Source: Lutibacter sp. A80
Lineage (GTDB): Bacteria; Bacteroidota; Bacteroidia; Flavobacteriales; Flavobacteriaceae
Length of the DNA stretch: 64,000 nt
Assembly: GCF_022429645.1 (NCBI RefSeq)
Contig: NZ_CP092480.1
Location: forward strand, 186,001 to 250,000
Direction: 5' to 3'
Positions 55,801 to 64,000 of this stretch are shown one piece after another. The notes below the pieces were generated by a model. That model worked only from the letters and a program-made list of their open reading frames with translations. It searched no databases and was not told the origin of the DNA. Each line of letters opens with the position of its first letter. Within the stretch, counting starts at the first letter, position 1. Made by a program: the position numbers and the translations under genes.

Positions 55801-56357
55801 TATTAAATAACCAAGACGCACTTGTTTATGAAGGTTCAAGAGTTCCAACAACTACATTGGGTATTACCAATAGGTTTAATTATAAAAACTTTCAATTATC
55901 ATTTTTATTGGTTGCAGGTTTAGACTATAAAATTAGACTTCAAAACCTTGCATTTGATTCGGAATACATTCAAGATGAATACAATTTACGAAATGGAGTA
56001 GCAAACAGATGGAGACAACCAGGAGATGAAAGTTTTGCAGATATCCCATGGTTGGGAGATGGAATTGCAATGTATTATGAAGGAAGCACATTTAATAATA
56101 GTGATGCTCAAGTTATTGATGGTGATTATTTAAGATTAAAAAATGTACTACTTCAATACAGTTTACCTAAAACCTTAACCGACAGAGCAGGTATTTCTAG
56201 CTTAGTGTTAAAGCTTCAGGCAGATAATTTATTTGTGATAGCAGATAAACGATTAAATGGTATGGATCCAGAAACAGCAAACTTCAATACTTCTTTTTGG
56301 GGTGGTTCTCTGCCTTTACCAAAAACATTTACATTCGGTATCAGTTTAAATCTCTAA
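52836..56357 (+). CDS. SusC/RagA-type TonB-dependent receptor with STN domain
   Basis: A 1173-residue outer-membrane transporter. After the signal peptide there is an STN domain (about 45-115, VDVDKTVTVDQVFEIIKAQT), a carboxypeptidase-like domain (about 130-215, KGKVTDESGQPIPGATI), the plug with NPNDIESLTILKDASATAIYG, and a C-terminal barrel ending FTFGISLNL. It imports a ligand using TonB energy and signals through FecR to the sigma factor. The partner SusD gene follows after 2 bp. Nothing in the sequence shows whether the ligand is a peptide or a glycan. Confidence 0.95.
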   Translation: MKIKLIKSFLFRKKLITNLMKTFIFLFCTAVFSSTPINLFSQNENIVVDVDKTVTVDQVFEIIKAQTNYSFIYQEDMFKNAPRVHLVKGKIKLNALLELSLSNGNYQVGFHNDNTISIRNNESKRTQNTVLIKGKVTDESGQPIPGATIIYLESSVAKGTAADFDGNYKIAVNKDKKATLEFSSLGFVTQKIVVGDSDIVNAVLEEASMSLNEVVVNGYQVKTKRETSSAVTVVQMKDIDVVGNNSVEGMLQGQIAGVDVVNSTADPGSAPRIRIRGTATLSGNAEPIWVVDGVMLENGVPATPAELNDPDFLKSFNSSIGGVNPNDIESLTILKDASATAIYGTRAANGVIVVTTKKGKTGHPRISINHTTGFKPRPTYEDFDLMNSQERAEFSFGLLDDGIGLHGAVGVAYYQGLYMRGGLSEEEYIEGIRKTSEMNVDWFDLLFRNAVTNTSDISVSGGSDKSNYYASLSHTSENGLDKVTDYKSYSAMAKINTELSDKINFGLILNASKRDREQNYTTDAFDHAYSSSRSLPAYNDDGSYYFYGNYNYNILHEQNTTNQNSKQHEIRSTLNLDYKITDWLTYSNLMSYTYSSSITQQYATDASKYVATLRGYNLGAGSAEQIEDSSLPFGGIFNQSNFTQESYLIRNSVNTKFNVLDDLSMDIMVGTEFRNVVYDGFNSQNYGYFQDRGKIFYEPQESEEDGNILRNTVSRSLYDRSFISYFATFSSMFKNKYVLNANIRFDGSNLFGSNPDYRYLPLWSVSGKWHIDQESFLDDVNFIDALSIRASYGLRGNIVEEASPQVISTALAPNRFTSLQEQQIIQAANPELKWETTETLNFGVDFAFFNRRLSGAIDLFKDLGNDLISFKNVSSVTGFQNKAVNFANIMNRGIDLGINAKIIDNDNFTYNLGINASITDSEVTKSFIEPSVASLLSSTYTVGEVVEGMPINSMYSYRFSRINEEGAALFLNEDGDEYSVLGEGFFTEILNNQDALVYEGSRVPTTTLGITNRFNYKNFQLSFLLVAGLDYKIRLQNLAFDSEYIQDEYNLRNGVANRWRQPGDESFADIPWLGDGIAMYYEGSTFNNSDAQVIDGDYLRLKNVLLQYSLPKTLTDRAGISSLVLKLQADNLFVIADKRLNGMDPETANFNTSFWGGSLPLPKTFTFGISLNL

Positions 56358-56359
56358 TA

Positions 56360-57904
56360 ATGAAAATTGAAAATAACATGAAAAATATATATAAAATATT
56401 TCGAAGAATATCAATGGTACTAATCATTTTTGGAGCAGTATCATGTGAAAAATATCTTGAAGAGGTTCCTCAAAATAAGTTGAACCCGTCAACTGTAACA
56501 GATTATAGAGAACTTTTAAGTTATGGGTATGTTACAGATCTTAGAATTATGCCATTTCTTGAAGCTCTTGGAGATGATATAGGCTTTTTTGAAGATGATA
56601 AAATGTATGGTTACAATTCAGGTGTTGGAAAACCAGATGCATCAGATGTTTATATGGGTGCTTATATGTTCGATTTATCGCACGAAGAGGTGATGGGACC
56701 AGATATAGCATTTTCAAATCTTTATGAAAGTATTTATTATGCTAATTTAATCATAACGAATGTAGATAATTCATCGTCAGTTACAATTGGAGATGACATG
56801 CAAGATTATAAAAATAATTTAAAAGGAGAGGCGTATGCTTTAAGAGCTTTTTCTTATTTCTATTTGGTTAATTTATATGGTCAACATTACGATCCTGCTA
56901 CGGCAAGTTCAGACTTTGGAGTTCCTATTACAACTTCTACTGGTGCTGAAGATAAAGCTTACACAAGAGCTACAGTTGAAGAAGTATACAATTTAATAGC
57001 GTCAGATCTTGAAAGCGCTGTCGATTTAATGGAAGCCAATCCTGTTGAAAAATATACCAAATTATTATTTGATGCTCAAAGTGCTGCAGCCTTACAATCT
57101 AGAGTAGCTTTATATATGCAAAACTGGGATAAAACAATTGAAATAGCGAATGATGTTTTAAATTTTAATCCTGCAATTTTTGATTTAAGTGGTCTTACTG
57201 ATACCTATAATGAAGCTAATGAAGCTGATTTTAATACGTTTAGAACTGGAACAGATTATACCGATTTAGAAAATTCTAACGTGTTTTTTGGAAACGGAGC
57301 AAATGAAAATATTCCTATTTTATCTATTTGGCCTACTGCAACTACTTTTTCAGTAAGTAAAGAATTAGCTGATTTGTACGAGCCAGGTGATGTAAGAAGA
57401 TTTTACTTTATTGGTACACATAATAGAGTTATATGGGGTAGAAGTAATACAAAATTAAATTTGATAAAAAATAGAGAAAATACACCTTTTGCTACAAGTG
57501 GTTACTACGGGAGTTTTCAGGGGCATAGTAGAGTGCTTAGAACTGAAGAGGTTTTGTTAAATAGAGCAGAAGCTTATGCGGAAAAAGGAGATTTACAATC
57601 AGCTGTAAACGATTTGAATACGCTTAGAGTTAAAAAGTTTGATCCTTTGTATTATACAGATTTATCTGTAGCAAATTTTACACAAGAATCGCTTATCGAT
57701 TTTATATATAATGAACGTAGAAAAGAACTTTGTTTTGAAGGACATCGTTGGTTTGACTTGAAGCGTACTACGCGTCCAGCAATGGATAGAGTTGGTTATG
57801 ATGGTAGAGAAGCTCATTTACTTCAAGATGATCCACGTTATGTGTTACAAATACCAGAAAGTGAACTTCAAGTAAATCCAAGCATAGTAGCTGCTCCAAG
57901 GTAA
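56360..57904 (+). CDS. RagB/SusD family outer-membrane lipoprotein
   Basis: A protein of about 514 residues that is the surface ligand-binding partner of the SusC-like receptor. The lipobox is GAVSCEKYLEEVP. Typical segments are GEAYALRAFSYFYLVNLYGQ (SusD-like TPR region) and FIYNERRKELCFEGHRWFDL followed by KRT near the C-terminus. An ATG at 56360 lies 2 bp after the susC stop; another at 56378 would also give a good signal peptide. The frame is open further upstream inside susC, but that extension is not a signal sequence. Confidence 0.94.
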   Translation: MKIENNMKNIYKIFRRISMVLIIFGAVSCEKYLEEVPQNKLNPSTVTDYRELLSYGYVTDLRIMPFLEALGDDIGFFEDDKMYGYNSGVGKPDASDVYMGAYMFDLSHEEVMGPDIAFSNLYESIYYANLIITNVDNSSSVTIGDDMQDYKNNLKGEAYALRAFSYFYLVNLYGQHYDPATASSDFGVPITTSTGAEDKAYTRATVEEVYNLIASDLESAVDLMEANPVEKYTKLLFDAQSAAALQSRVALYMQNWDKTIEIANDVLNFNPAIFDLSGLTDTYNEANEADFNTFRTGTDYTDLENSNVFFGNGANENIPILSIWPTATTFSVSKELADLYEPGDVRRFYFIGTHNRVIWGRSNTKLNLIKNRENTPFATSGYYGSFQGHSRVLRTEEVLLNRAEAYAEKGDLQSAVNDLNTLRVKKFDPLYYTDLSVANFTQESLIDFIYNERRKELCFEGHRWFDLKRTTRPAMDRVGYDGREAHLLQDDPRYVLQIPESELQVNPSIVAAPR

Positions 57905-57930
57905 TTAAATTAACTTTAAAACAAAAAATT

Positions 57931-58821
57931 ATGAAATATATAATAAAATTAATGTCACTGTTATTAATAATTTCTTCACTTACATCATGTGAAAAAGAAG
58001 AAGTTTTGGTATCTGACTTCAATGGTAGAGATCCGTTTCCTATTATTGAACAAGGAACCACTGAAGCTAGTCAACTTATTTATGATCTTTATAAAGACCA
58101 CGACATACATATCTATTATGATCTAGAAGGTGAAGAAGCTTTAAAAACAGAATATGGAAAGATTAGTTTATCATCTTATAGCCCTGTAAAAGCTGATGAC
58201 GAACGAGCTGTTATTTATCTTAAAATGATTCGAGAAATGTATGATTTATTTAGTGATTATAGAGAATTACAAGTGTATAGAAGGCTCCTGTTATTTGGTA
58301 ATTTAACTACAAGTACATATCATAGTTATGGTTTTAATAGAGATTTTGGTACTTTTAATTCACAAGGTACTCAAATTATGTCTAATGTAAATAATACCTA
58401 CGACTTTGACTTGACTTTAACCAAAGAGATGTTGTTGAGTGCCTATTTTACGGGTTACTTTCAATACTACTATTCACTTCCTGAGTCATTTAAAAACGTA
58501 TCTGCTGGAAATTATAGATGGGAAAGATCAGGTAATGGAGAACCAGCATTATTTACTTCTACTCAATACGATGAAGAATTAGCTACTGATATTGGATTTG
58601 TTCATCCTTATGCAACATTAGCCATTTTATATAACCCTTTTGCCGATTGGCATAGCTATGTGGTATGGATTATTTCTAGACCAAAAGCTGAAAGAGATGT
58701 ATGGTTAGATACAAAACCCAATATTAAAGCTAAATATGATATTGTAATTGAAACCATGGCAAATGATTTTGAAATGGATTTAGAAGCATTTTCAACGGCT
58801 TGGCAATTGGTTGGTAAATAA
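57931..58821 (+). CDS. Metallopeptidase-like lipoprotein lacking the zinc motif
   Basis: A 296-residue lipoprotein (lipobox LTSCEKEEV). Length, position after SusD, and the segment GFVHPYATLAILYNPFADW match the putative zinc-binding metallopeptidases that accompany many SusC/SusD pairs. The family has HExxH near the middle and an EDFAE-like motif after GFVxxYA. Here the middle reads LLSAYFTGYFQYYYSLPESF and the second site reads NPFADW, so both zinc-site segments look lost. It may be a binding protein derived from a peptidase. It is followed by a terminator. Confidence 0.65.
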   Translation: MKYIIKLMSLLLIISSLTSCEKEEVLVSDFNGRDPFPIIEQGTTEASQLIYDLYKDHDIHIYYDLEGEEALKTEYGKISLSSYSPVKADDERAVIYLKMIREMYDLFSDYRELQVYRRLLLFGNLTTSTYHSYGFNRDFGTFNSQGTQIMSNVNNTYDFDLTLTKEMLLSAYFTGYFQYYYSLPESFKNVSAGNYRWERSGNGEPALFTSTQYDEELATDIGFVHPYATLAILYNPFADWHSYVVWIISRPKAERDVWLDTKPNIKAKYDIVIETMANDFEMDLEAFSTAWQLVGK

Positions 58822-58845
58822 ATTAAAGCGAGTAATTAACATATA

Positions 58846-58872
58846 AAACCTCCTTTTTTAGGAGGTTTTTTT
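58846..58872 (+). terminator. Rho-independent terminator
   Basis: Arms AAAACCTCC/GGAGGTTTT with a TTTTTTA loop and T run. It ends the susC-susD-metallopeptidase transcript. Confidence 0.88.
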
Positions 58873-58885
58873 TAACAATAAAACA

Positions 58886-60265
58886 ATGAAAACAACAATT
58901 TTTAGTTTGGGTTTGGTTTTAAGCCTTATGGCTTGTACTAAAGAAACTACCGTAAATTATGCTTTATTTTCTGGTAAAATAGAGAATGTTGAAGCAAAAG
59001 AGATAACCTTAGTAAAGTCAGATAAATCATTTAGTAAAAAAATCACCCTCGAATCAAGTGGTATTTTTATGGATACAATTAAAAATAATCCAGGATTGTA
59101 TTCTTTTACAATAGGTAAAAACAAAACGAATCTATACTTAAACAATGGAGATGTATTAAATATTACAGCAAACGCTAAAGATTTTACGGGTACGCTTAAA
59201 GTTGCTGGTAAAGGAGTAGAAACTACGAATTACTTATTATTTAAAAATAAAAAAACAAGAGAATTAACAGGAGGAGATAAATCTTTTTACGCATTGGAAG
59301 AGGTTGATTTTAAAAATAAATCTCGAAACATTAATACAATATTAAACAATGTATTAGATACCATAAAAGGAATTGATCCAGCTTTTAAAACTTTAGAAAG
59401 GCGCAATCTTAATTACACTTATTTATTAAGATTATCAAGATATGTAACAGGGAAACATGCGTATTGGGCAAAAAGAACAGGCTATAAGCCTTCTGAAGGT
59501 TTTTTGGATGAATTAAAAGCTTTAGATATAAATAACGAAAAAGAGTTTTTAGTTTCAAATATATACAAGCAATTAGTGATTGCGCATTATGTTGATAAAA
59601 TTAGAGCCTTAGCGAAAAAAGATTCTATCGATTTTATGATAGCAAAAGTAAAAGTGCATGCCGCAATTCCAAATGAAATTATTAAGAATGATTTAATATT
59701 CTCAGGAGCAGAATATGGAATTGTGAAAGCAGAAAGTTTTGAAGATTACTATAAAATCTTTATGAATGCTTCTACCAATAAAGAAAACAATGCTAAAATT
59801 ACCGAACTTTATAATAAGTTGTCTAAGTTAAATAAAGGACAGCCATCTCCTAAATTTGTAAATTATGAAAATAATGCAGGAGGAACTTTATCGCTAGATG
59901 ACCTAAAAGGTAAATATACTTACATAGATATTTGGGCAACTTGGTGTGGACCTTGTATTAGAGAAATACCAGATTTAAAGCGTGTTGAAAAAGCATATCA
60001 CGGTAAAAACATTCAATTTTTAAGTATCTCTATAGATGAATCAAAAGATTATGATAAGTGGAAAGAAATGATTGTAGCTAAAGAATTAGGAGGTATCCAG
60101 GTAATTGCCGATAGTGCTGCTAGTTCTCAATTTGCTAAAGAATATTTTATCACCTCAATACCGCGTTTTATATTATTAGATCCAGAAGGTAAAATAGTTG
60201 CAAAGAAAGCTCCAAGACCTTCTAGTCCAGAATTAATCACTTTGCTTAACGAGTTAAATATTTAG
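58886..60265 (+). CDS. TlpA-like thiol-disulfide oxidoreductase lipoprotein with N-terminal DUF4369-like domain
   Basis: A 459-residue envelope protein. The lipobox is LSLMACTKE. Residues about 30-110 resemble the DUF4369 beta domain (SGKIENVEAKEITLVKSDKS), and a helical middle follows. The C-terminal thioredoxin fold, from about 320, has the motif WATWCGPCIREIPDLKRVEK and a cis-proline segment ITSIPRFILLDPEGKIV. It probably keeps cysteines reduced or isomerises disulfides in the envelope. A paralogue follows at 60358, and the two are alike over their entire length. It starts 14 bp after the terminator. Confidence 0.88.
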   Translation: MKTTIFSLGLVLSLMACTKETTVNYALFSGKIENVEAKEITLVKSDKSFSKKITLESSGIFMDTIKNNPGLYSFTIGKNKTNLYLNNGDVLNITANAKDFTGTLKVAGKGVETTNYLLFKNKKTRELTGGDKSFYALEEVDFKNKSRNINTILNNVLDTIKGIDPAFKTLERRNLNYTYLLRLSRYVTGKHAYWAKRTGYKPSEGFLDELKALDINNEKEFLVSNIYKQLVIAHYVDKIRALAKKDSIDFMIAKVKVHAAIPNEIIKNDLIFSGAEYGIVKAESFEDYYKIFMNASTNKENNAKITELYNKLSKLNKGQPSPKFVNYENNAGGTLSLDDLKGKYTYIDIWATWCGPCIREIPDLKRVEKAYHGKNIQFLSISIDESKDYDKWKEMIVAKELGGIQVIADSAASSQFAKEYFITSIPRFILLDPEGKIVAKKAPRPSSPELITLLNELNI

Positions 60266-60357
60266 GTTAATTCAGTAATGTTATTGGTAAGATCTACTTT
60301 TTAATAGCATTTATTGAATCACTAAATAGCAAATATTATTATAACCAACATATAACA

Positions 60358-61749
60358 ATGAGTCAAATGAAAAAAATAATTTTTAATTTAATACTGCTCT
60401 TAAGCATTGTAGCATGTTCAAAACAAACTCCAGTAGACTATGCTTTAGTTTCAGGGAAAATAGACAATCTTGAAGATAAAAAAGTTACTTTAATAAAATC
60501 AGATAATTCCTTAGAAAAAGAACTCGCTATTAATTCAAATGGTACTTTTAAGGATACAATTAAGGGAACTCCAGGACTTTATAGGCTTACTGTAGGTAAA
60601 AATATAATAACACCTATCTATTTGGATAATGGGAATGACATAAATCTAGTGGTAGATGTCAAAAACTCTATGAGTACTCTTAAGGTTACAGGTCTTGGAG
60701 CTGAAGCAACTGATTATATGCTTTTAAAAAACAAAAAAGAAAAGGCATTAAAGGGAGAGGATAGAGCTGTGTATAAATTAGAAGAAGCCGATTTTAAAGC
60801 TAAATTTAAAGAAATACACAATAATTTAAAAGCTAAATTAGACACTGCTCAAGGAATTCCATCTGTTTTTAAAACTTTAGAAAAGCGTAATCTTAATTAT
60901 GAATATTTAAATGAATTAGAACGCTATGCCGGTGGATATCATAAACAATGGGCTAAAAAACGTGGTTATAAACCTTCTAAGGAATTTATAGCAGAAACTA
61001 AAGGCGTTGATCTTAATAATGACGTTGATTTTCACTTTTCTAGTGCTTATAAAGAAATGGTAAACCGTTATTATAATAATAAAAGATATGCTTTAAGTAG
61101 AAAAGATTCTCTGGAGTATGGGTTAAGAAGTGTAACCGTTTATGCTACTATTCCAAATCAAATTATTAGAAACGAACTTATTTTTAGTAAAGCAGAATAT
61201 GACCTCTACCAAACTGTTGATTTTGAGAAATTTTATAACATTTTTATAAATGCTTCTACTGATAAAGAAAACAATGCGAAAATTACCGAAATTTATAATA
61301 AATTTATGAAGGTTAGTAAGGGGAAAACTTCACCTAAATTTATAGATTACGAAAAACATTCAGGAGGAACACTATCGCTAGACGATCTTAAAGGGAAATA
61401 TACTTATATAGATGTTTGGGCAACTTGGTGTGGACCTTGTATTAAAGAAATACCAGATTTAAAACGTATTGAAAAAGCATACCGCGGTAAAAACATTAAT
61501 TTTTTAAGTATTTCAATTGATGATGTTAAAGATTATGATAAGTGGAAAAAGATGGTGGTGGATAAAAAATTAGGAGGTATTCAAGTAATGGCTGATAAGG
61601 CTTTTGGTTCACAATTTGTCTTGGATTATAATATTAGATCAATTCCTCGTTTTATACTAATTGATCCAAATGGAGTGATTGTTTCTCAAAATGCTCCAAA
61701 CCCATCAGACCCAGAATTAATAGAGCTATTTAATGAGTTAGGTATTTAA
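60358..61749 (+). CDS. TlpA-like thiol-disulfide oxidoreductase lipoprotein, tandem paralogue
   Basis: A 463-residue protein with the same layout as the preceding gene: lipobox LLSIVACSKQ, DUF4369-like beta domain (SGKIDNLEDKKVTLIKSD), helical middle with KRNLNYEYLNELERYAG, and thioredoxin domain with WATWCGPCIKEIPDLKRIEK and IRSIPRFILIDPNGVIV. The similarity runs from end to end, so this is a gene duplication. The first ATG is followed by another three codons later; either gives a signal peptide. It has no obvious terminator of its own. Confidence 0.88.
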   Translation: MSQMKKIIFNLILLLSIVACSKQTPVDYALVSGKIDNLEDKKVTLIKSDNSLEKELAINSNGTFKDTIKGTPGLYRLTVGKNIITPIYLDNGNDINLVVDVKNSMSTLKVTGLGAEATDYMLLKNKKEKALKGEDRAVYKLEEADFKAKFKEIHNNLKAKLDTAQGIPSVFKTLEKRNLNYEYLNELERYAGGYHKQWAKKRGYKPSKEFIAETKGVDLNNDVDFHFSSAYKEMVNRYYNNKRYALSRKDSLEYGLRSVTVYATIPNQIIRNELIFSKAEYDLYQTVDFEKFYNIFINASTDKENNAKITEIYNKFMKVSKGKTSPKFIDYEKHSGGTLSLDDLKGKYTYIDVWATWCGPCIKEIPDLKRIEKAYRGKNINFLSISIDDVKDYDKWKKMVVDKKLGGIQVMADKAFGSQFVLDYNIRSIPRFILIDPNGVIVSQNAPNPSDPELIELFNELGI

Positions 61750-61923
61750 AATATACGTAGCTAAAAGTATATGGATATCCAATTGGGATAGCTAATAAAA
61801 TGTTAGTTGTACATAACATAACTAGAATTAAGCCTAACAAAAAATGATTTCTTATGCGTGTGCTTAAATGTTAAGTACATACTTTAAAAAATAGAAACAA
61901 CTTTAAATATAAAAATTAAAAAG

Positions 61924-63051
61924 ATGAAAAATACAATTATAATTTTACTAACATTCGTATTATTTTCTTGTACTCAAGAGCCTCCTCATTATACAATTAA
62001 TGGAGTTTTTGAAAAAGGTATAGGAAAGCAATTACTGTTAGAAGAGCTATCTAATTTAACAGTAGTTAAAGCTATTGATACTGTGCGTGTAGATAATAAA
62101 GGTCACTTCAGTTTTAAAGGTGCTTCATTTGGAGAAATAAAAGAAGCTAGATTGTCTATTTTAGGAACAAAGTATAAAGAAGATTTTATTATAGAAGATA
62201 CTGTAGTAAATATTAACATTTGGCAAGATTCAATAACAAAATCTAATAAACCATATAAGTTTGAAGTTGAAAGAAGTAAGGAAGATGCTGTATATGCAAA
62301 ACTTAAGCTTAATTATAAAGCACGAAGATCTGTTTGGGGTAGAGCAACTAATAGATTGTATGTTGCAAATAAAGAACAAAAAGTTAGTGATGAAGAAATG
62401 GAAAACACCCAGGCAAAATTAGATGCGGATTTTGTTGAAGAAATTATAGATACTTTATCTAATTATTCTGATACTTATGGCGCTTATTTTTATATAAAAA
62501 ATTATATGTTAAGATATGATCCATTTCCGAAGGTTGAAGAAGCATTTAATAATTTAACTGAAAGGATTAAAGATTCAAAAGAAGCAGCGGTATATAAAGC
62601 GGAAGTAGAAGAAATTAAAAGGTCTTTTGTTGGTGGAACTCCTGAAGATTTTTCAATTACATCTTTAGACGGATCAGAAATTAGTTTGTACCAATATAGA
62701 GGTAAGGTATTGCTAGTAGATTGTTGGGCAACTTGGTGTGGACCTTGTATTGAAGCAATGCCACATATTGGAGAAATACACAAGAAATACAGTCCATTAG
62801 GTTTAGAAATTTTAGGAATATCGTATGATAAAGATGAAAATAGATGGCGTGATTTTTTAAAGAAAAACGAGTATATAACCTGGGATCAGGCTTCTTCTTT
62901 AAAAGAGTGGAGATGTCCTTCTGCTAAAATATTCTCTGTAACTATGATTCCTGCAACCATTTTAATTGATAAAAATGGTGTAATTGTTGGGCGAAATCTT
63001 AAAGGAGAAGCGCTGGAAGCAAAAATTAAAGAATTACTTTCTGTATCCTAA
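61924..63051 (+). CDS. TlpA-like thiol-disulfide oxidoreductase lipoprotein, third copy
   Basis: A 375-residue protein of similar design but more distant. The lipobox is LFSCTQEPP, the N-terminal DUF4369-like domain (YTINGVFEKGIGKQLLLEEL) is shorter, and the thioredoxin domain begins near PEDFSITSLDGSEISLYQY with WATWCGPCIEAMPHIGEIHK and MIPATILIDKNGVIV. An extra cysteine (EWRCPSAKIFSVTMIPAT) lies between active site and cis-proline. Three such proteins after one SusC/SusD pair suggest the cargo or its partners need disulfide handling in the envelope. Confidence 0.88.
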   Translation: MKNTIIILLTFVLFSCTQEPPHYTINGVFEKGIGKQLLLEELSNLTVVKAIDTVRVDNKGHFSFKGASFGEIKEARLSILGTKYKEDFIIEDTVVNINIWQDSITKSNKPYKFEVERSKEDAVYAKLKLNYKARRSVWGRATNRLYVANKEQKVSDEEMENTQAKLDADFVEEIIDTLSNYSDTYGAYFYIKNYMLRYDPFPKVEEAFNNLTERIKDSKEAAVYKAEVEEIKRSFVGGTPEDFSITSLDGSEISLYQYRGKVLLVDCWATWCGPCIEAMPHIGEIHKKYSPLGLEILGISYDKDENRWRDFLKKNEYITWDQASSLKEWRCPSAKIFSVTMIPATILIDKNGVIVGRNLKGEALEAKIKELLSVS

Positions 63052-63637
63052 TTTATAAAATCAATTTTTAGATATCTGTTGTAATAGTTTTACTTAAATA
63101 TCTAATAAAGAAATGCTTAAATAAAACAATTCTTTTACGGTACCTTGTTTTAATAAATTATAATTTGAATTAATAAAATAATGTAAAAGAATTAGGGCTA
63201 TTGTAAAATAGCCCTTTTTTTATGTTTAAAATTAAGTTACTTTAACAGGTTGTCTGTAAAATAGTAGTATTTCTTTTTAAAGGTTTTTGAGATATATTAT
63301 TTTATTAATAAACGTATCTTTAATTTAATTAGGTGGTGAAATAATTTTTTAGAGGATACATTTTTTAGGAGTATTTAAATTTAGGAAGGCATAAATTTTT
63401 AATAATTAAAAGAGTTAAGAGATTGTATTGAAGCCTAATTAAGGAGGGTTCTGAAAACAATATTATTAAGCTTGGAATTGATAAGTTGAAGGGTACATAA
63501 ATTATACAGAATATTTCATAAATATTATGCTTAAATTTGAACTGAATAGCTATTAAAAAAACAATTTCAAAATTGTTTAAATGTACTAAAATCTATTGCT
63601 AGTGCTAGTGTAAATAAATAAATTTATACCTTAAATT
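63052..63637. other. AT-rich spacer with a terminator
   Basis: No coding frame is supported. A terminator lies at 63194-63221. The direct repeat TGCTAGTGCTAGTG lies about 25 bp before the next ATG. Otherwise nothing distinctive was seen. Confidence 0.5.
63194..63221 (+). terminator. Rho-independent terminator
   Basis: Arms AGGGCTATT/AATAGCCCT around GTAA, followed by a T run. It ends the TlpA-type transcript. Confidence 0.88.
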
Positions 63638-64000
63638 ATGATAAATCAAACAAATACAATTACTATTAAATTGGAAATTCCTATAAAAGCAACGATTGAT
63701 TTTGTATGGAAATGTCTTATTGAAGACATTGGTATATGGTGGAGAAAAGATTTTTATAGCAGTTCTAAGACTAAAATTTTTAAAATAGAGCCTTTTGTAG
63801 GAGGAAGAATGTATGAGGATTATGGAAATAATAATGGATTGCTCTGGGGGAATATAATAGTATTAGATGCGCCTAATAATATTGAATTGAAAGGTCATTT
63901 AACCCCAAGTTTTGGTGGTCCTGCAATCAATTTTATAAAATTGTCTTTGGAAGAAAATGAGGGGATTACGATTTTAACATTAACTGATACAACTTTTGGA
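63638..64000 (+). CDS. SRPBCC/AHSA1-domain protein (3' partial)
   Basis: The 121 visible residues start MINQTNTITIKLEIPIKATI and have IDFVWKCLIEDIGIWW and FKIEPFVGGRMYEDYG. This matches the SRPBCC (AHSA1/polyketide cyclase-like) superfamily, small proteins that bind hydrophobic ligands. The frame runs off the right edge at the point where the family usually has about 20-40 residues left. Function cannot be assigned. It lies beyond the terminator of the uptake locus and is not part of it. Confidence 0.75.
   Translation, partial: MINQTNTITIKLEIPIKATIDFVWKCLIEDIGIWWRKDFYSSSKTKIFKIEPFVGGRMYEDYGNNNGLLWGNIIVLDAPNNIELKGHLTPSFGGPAINFIKLSLEENEGITILTLTDTTFG

Overview
The window is AT-rich DNA from a member of the Bacteroidota, most likely a marine-type Flavobacteriaceae. 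The basis is the SusC/SusD pair with a FecI-type sigma factor and FecR-type anti-sigma, the Bacteroidota HU-related protein, an UpxY-like antiterminator, -7 elements of the TAnnTTTG type, and almost no Shine-Dalgarno sites. No rRNA, tRNA, CRISPR array or intact transposase was seen.

Layout. 1-10.3 kb is housekeeping DNA: a cut-off Dph6-like PP-loop protein, a peroxiredoxin, an Lrp/AsnC regulator divergent from an SDR threonine dehydrogenase, a tandem array of alternating 201/206-bp palindromic units (3288-4411), the conserved divergent tesA / ybbA-ybbP cluster, and a convergent pair of dehydrogenase-like genes. 11.2-14.5 kb holds a small secreted protein and a two-component pair (TPR lipoprotein-kinase plus response regulator). 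A palindrome TACGGAAAnCCGTA follows the regulator and recurs in the leader of the next gene.

15.2-45.7 kb is a large exopolysaccharide/capsule locus: UpxY-like antiterminator, PAS histidine kinase, GxxExxY protein, a GDP-L-fucose cassette (Gmd, a nucleotidyltransferase-GHMP kinase-like fusion, Fcl), Ugd, flippase, nitroreductase-like protein, polymerase, fucosyltransferase-like, pyruvyltransferase-like and several other glycosyltransferases, GT26 and the initiating sugar transferase. A Wza-Wzc-Wzi export operon follows. The locus is cut into cassettes by blocks of short mosaic repeats (18.3-20.5, 24.3-25.1, 39.2-41.0, 45.8-47.6 kb), with further blocks at 10.5-11.1 and 48.8-50.6 kb.

50.6-63.1 kb is a nutrient-uptake locus: ECF sigma divergent from FecR, SusC with an STN signalling domain, SusD, a metallopeptidase-like lipoprotein that seems to lack its zinc motif, and three TlpA-like thioredoxin-fold proteins, two of them tandem duplicates. 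The window ends in a cut-off SRPBCC protein.

The most unusual signal is in the repeat blocks. Several unrelated repeat families occur with and without a short insert (20-54 nt) that begins about ATCG.AGATTCA, ends GAGT or GAGCT, and always lies between two AA dinucleotides where the empty site has one. This looks like a very small mobile or templated insertion unit. All comparisons here were made by eye without database searches.
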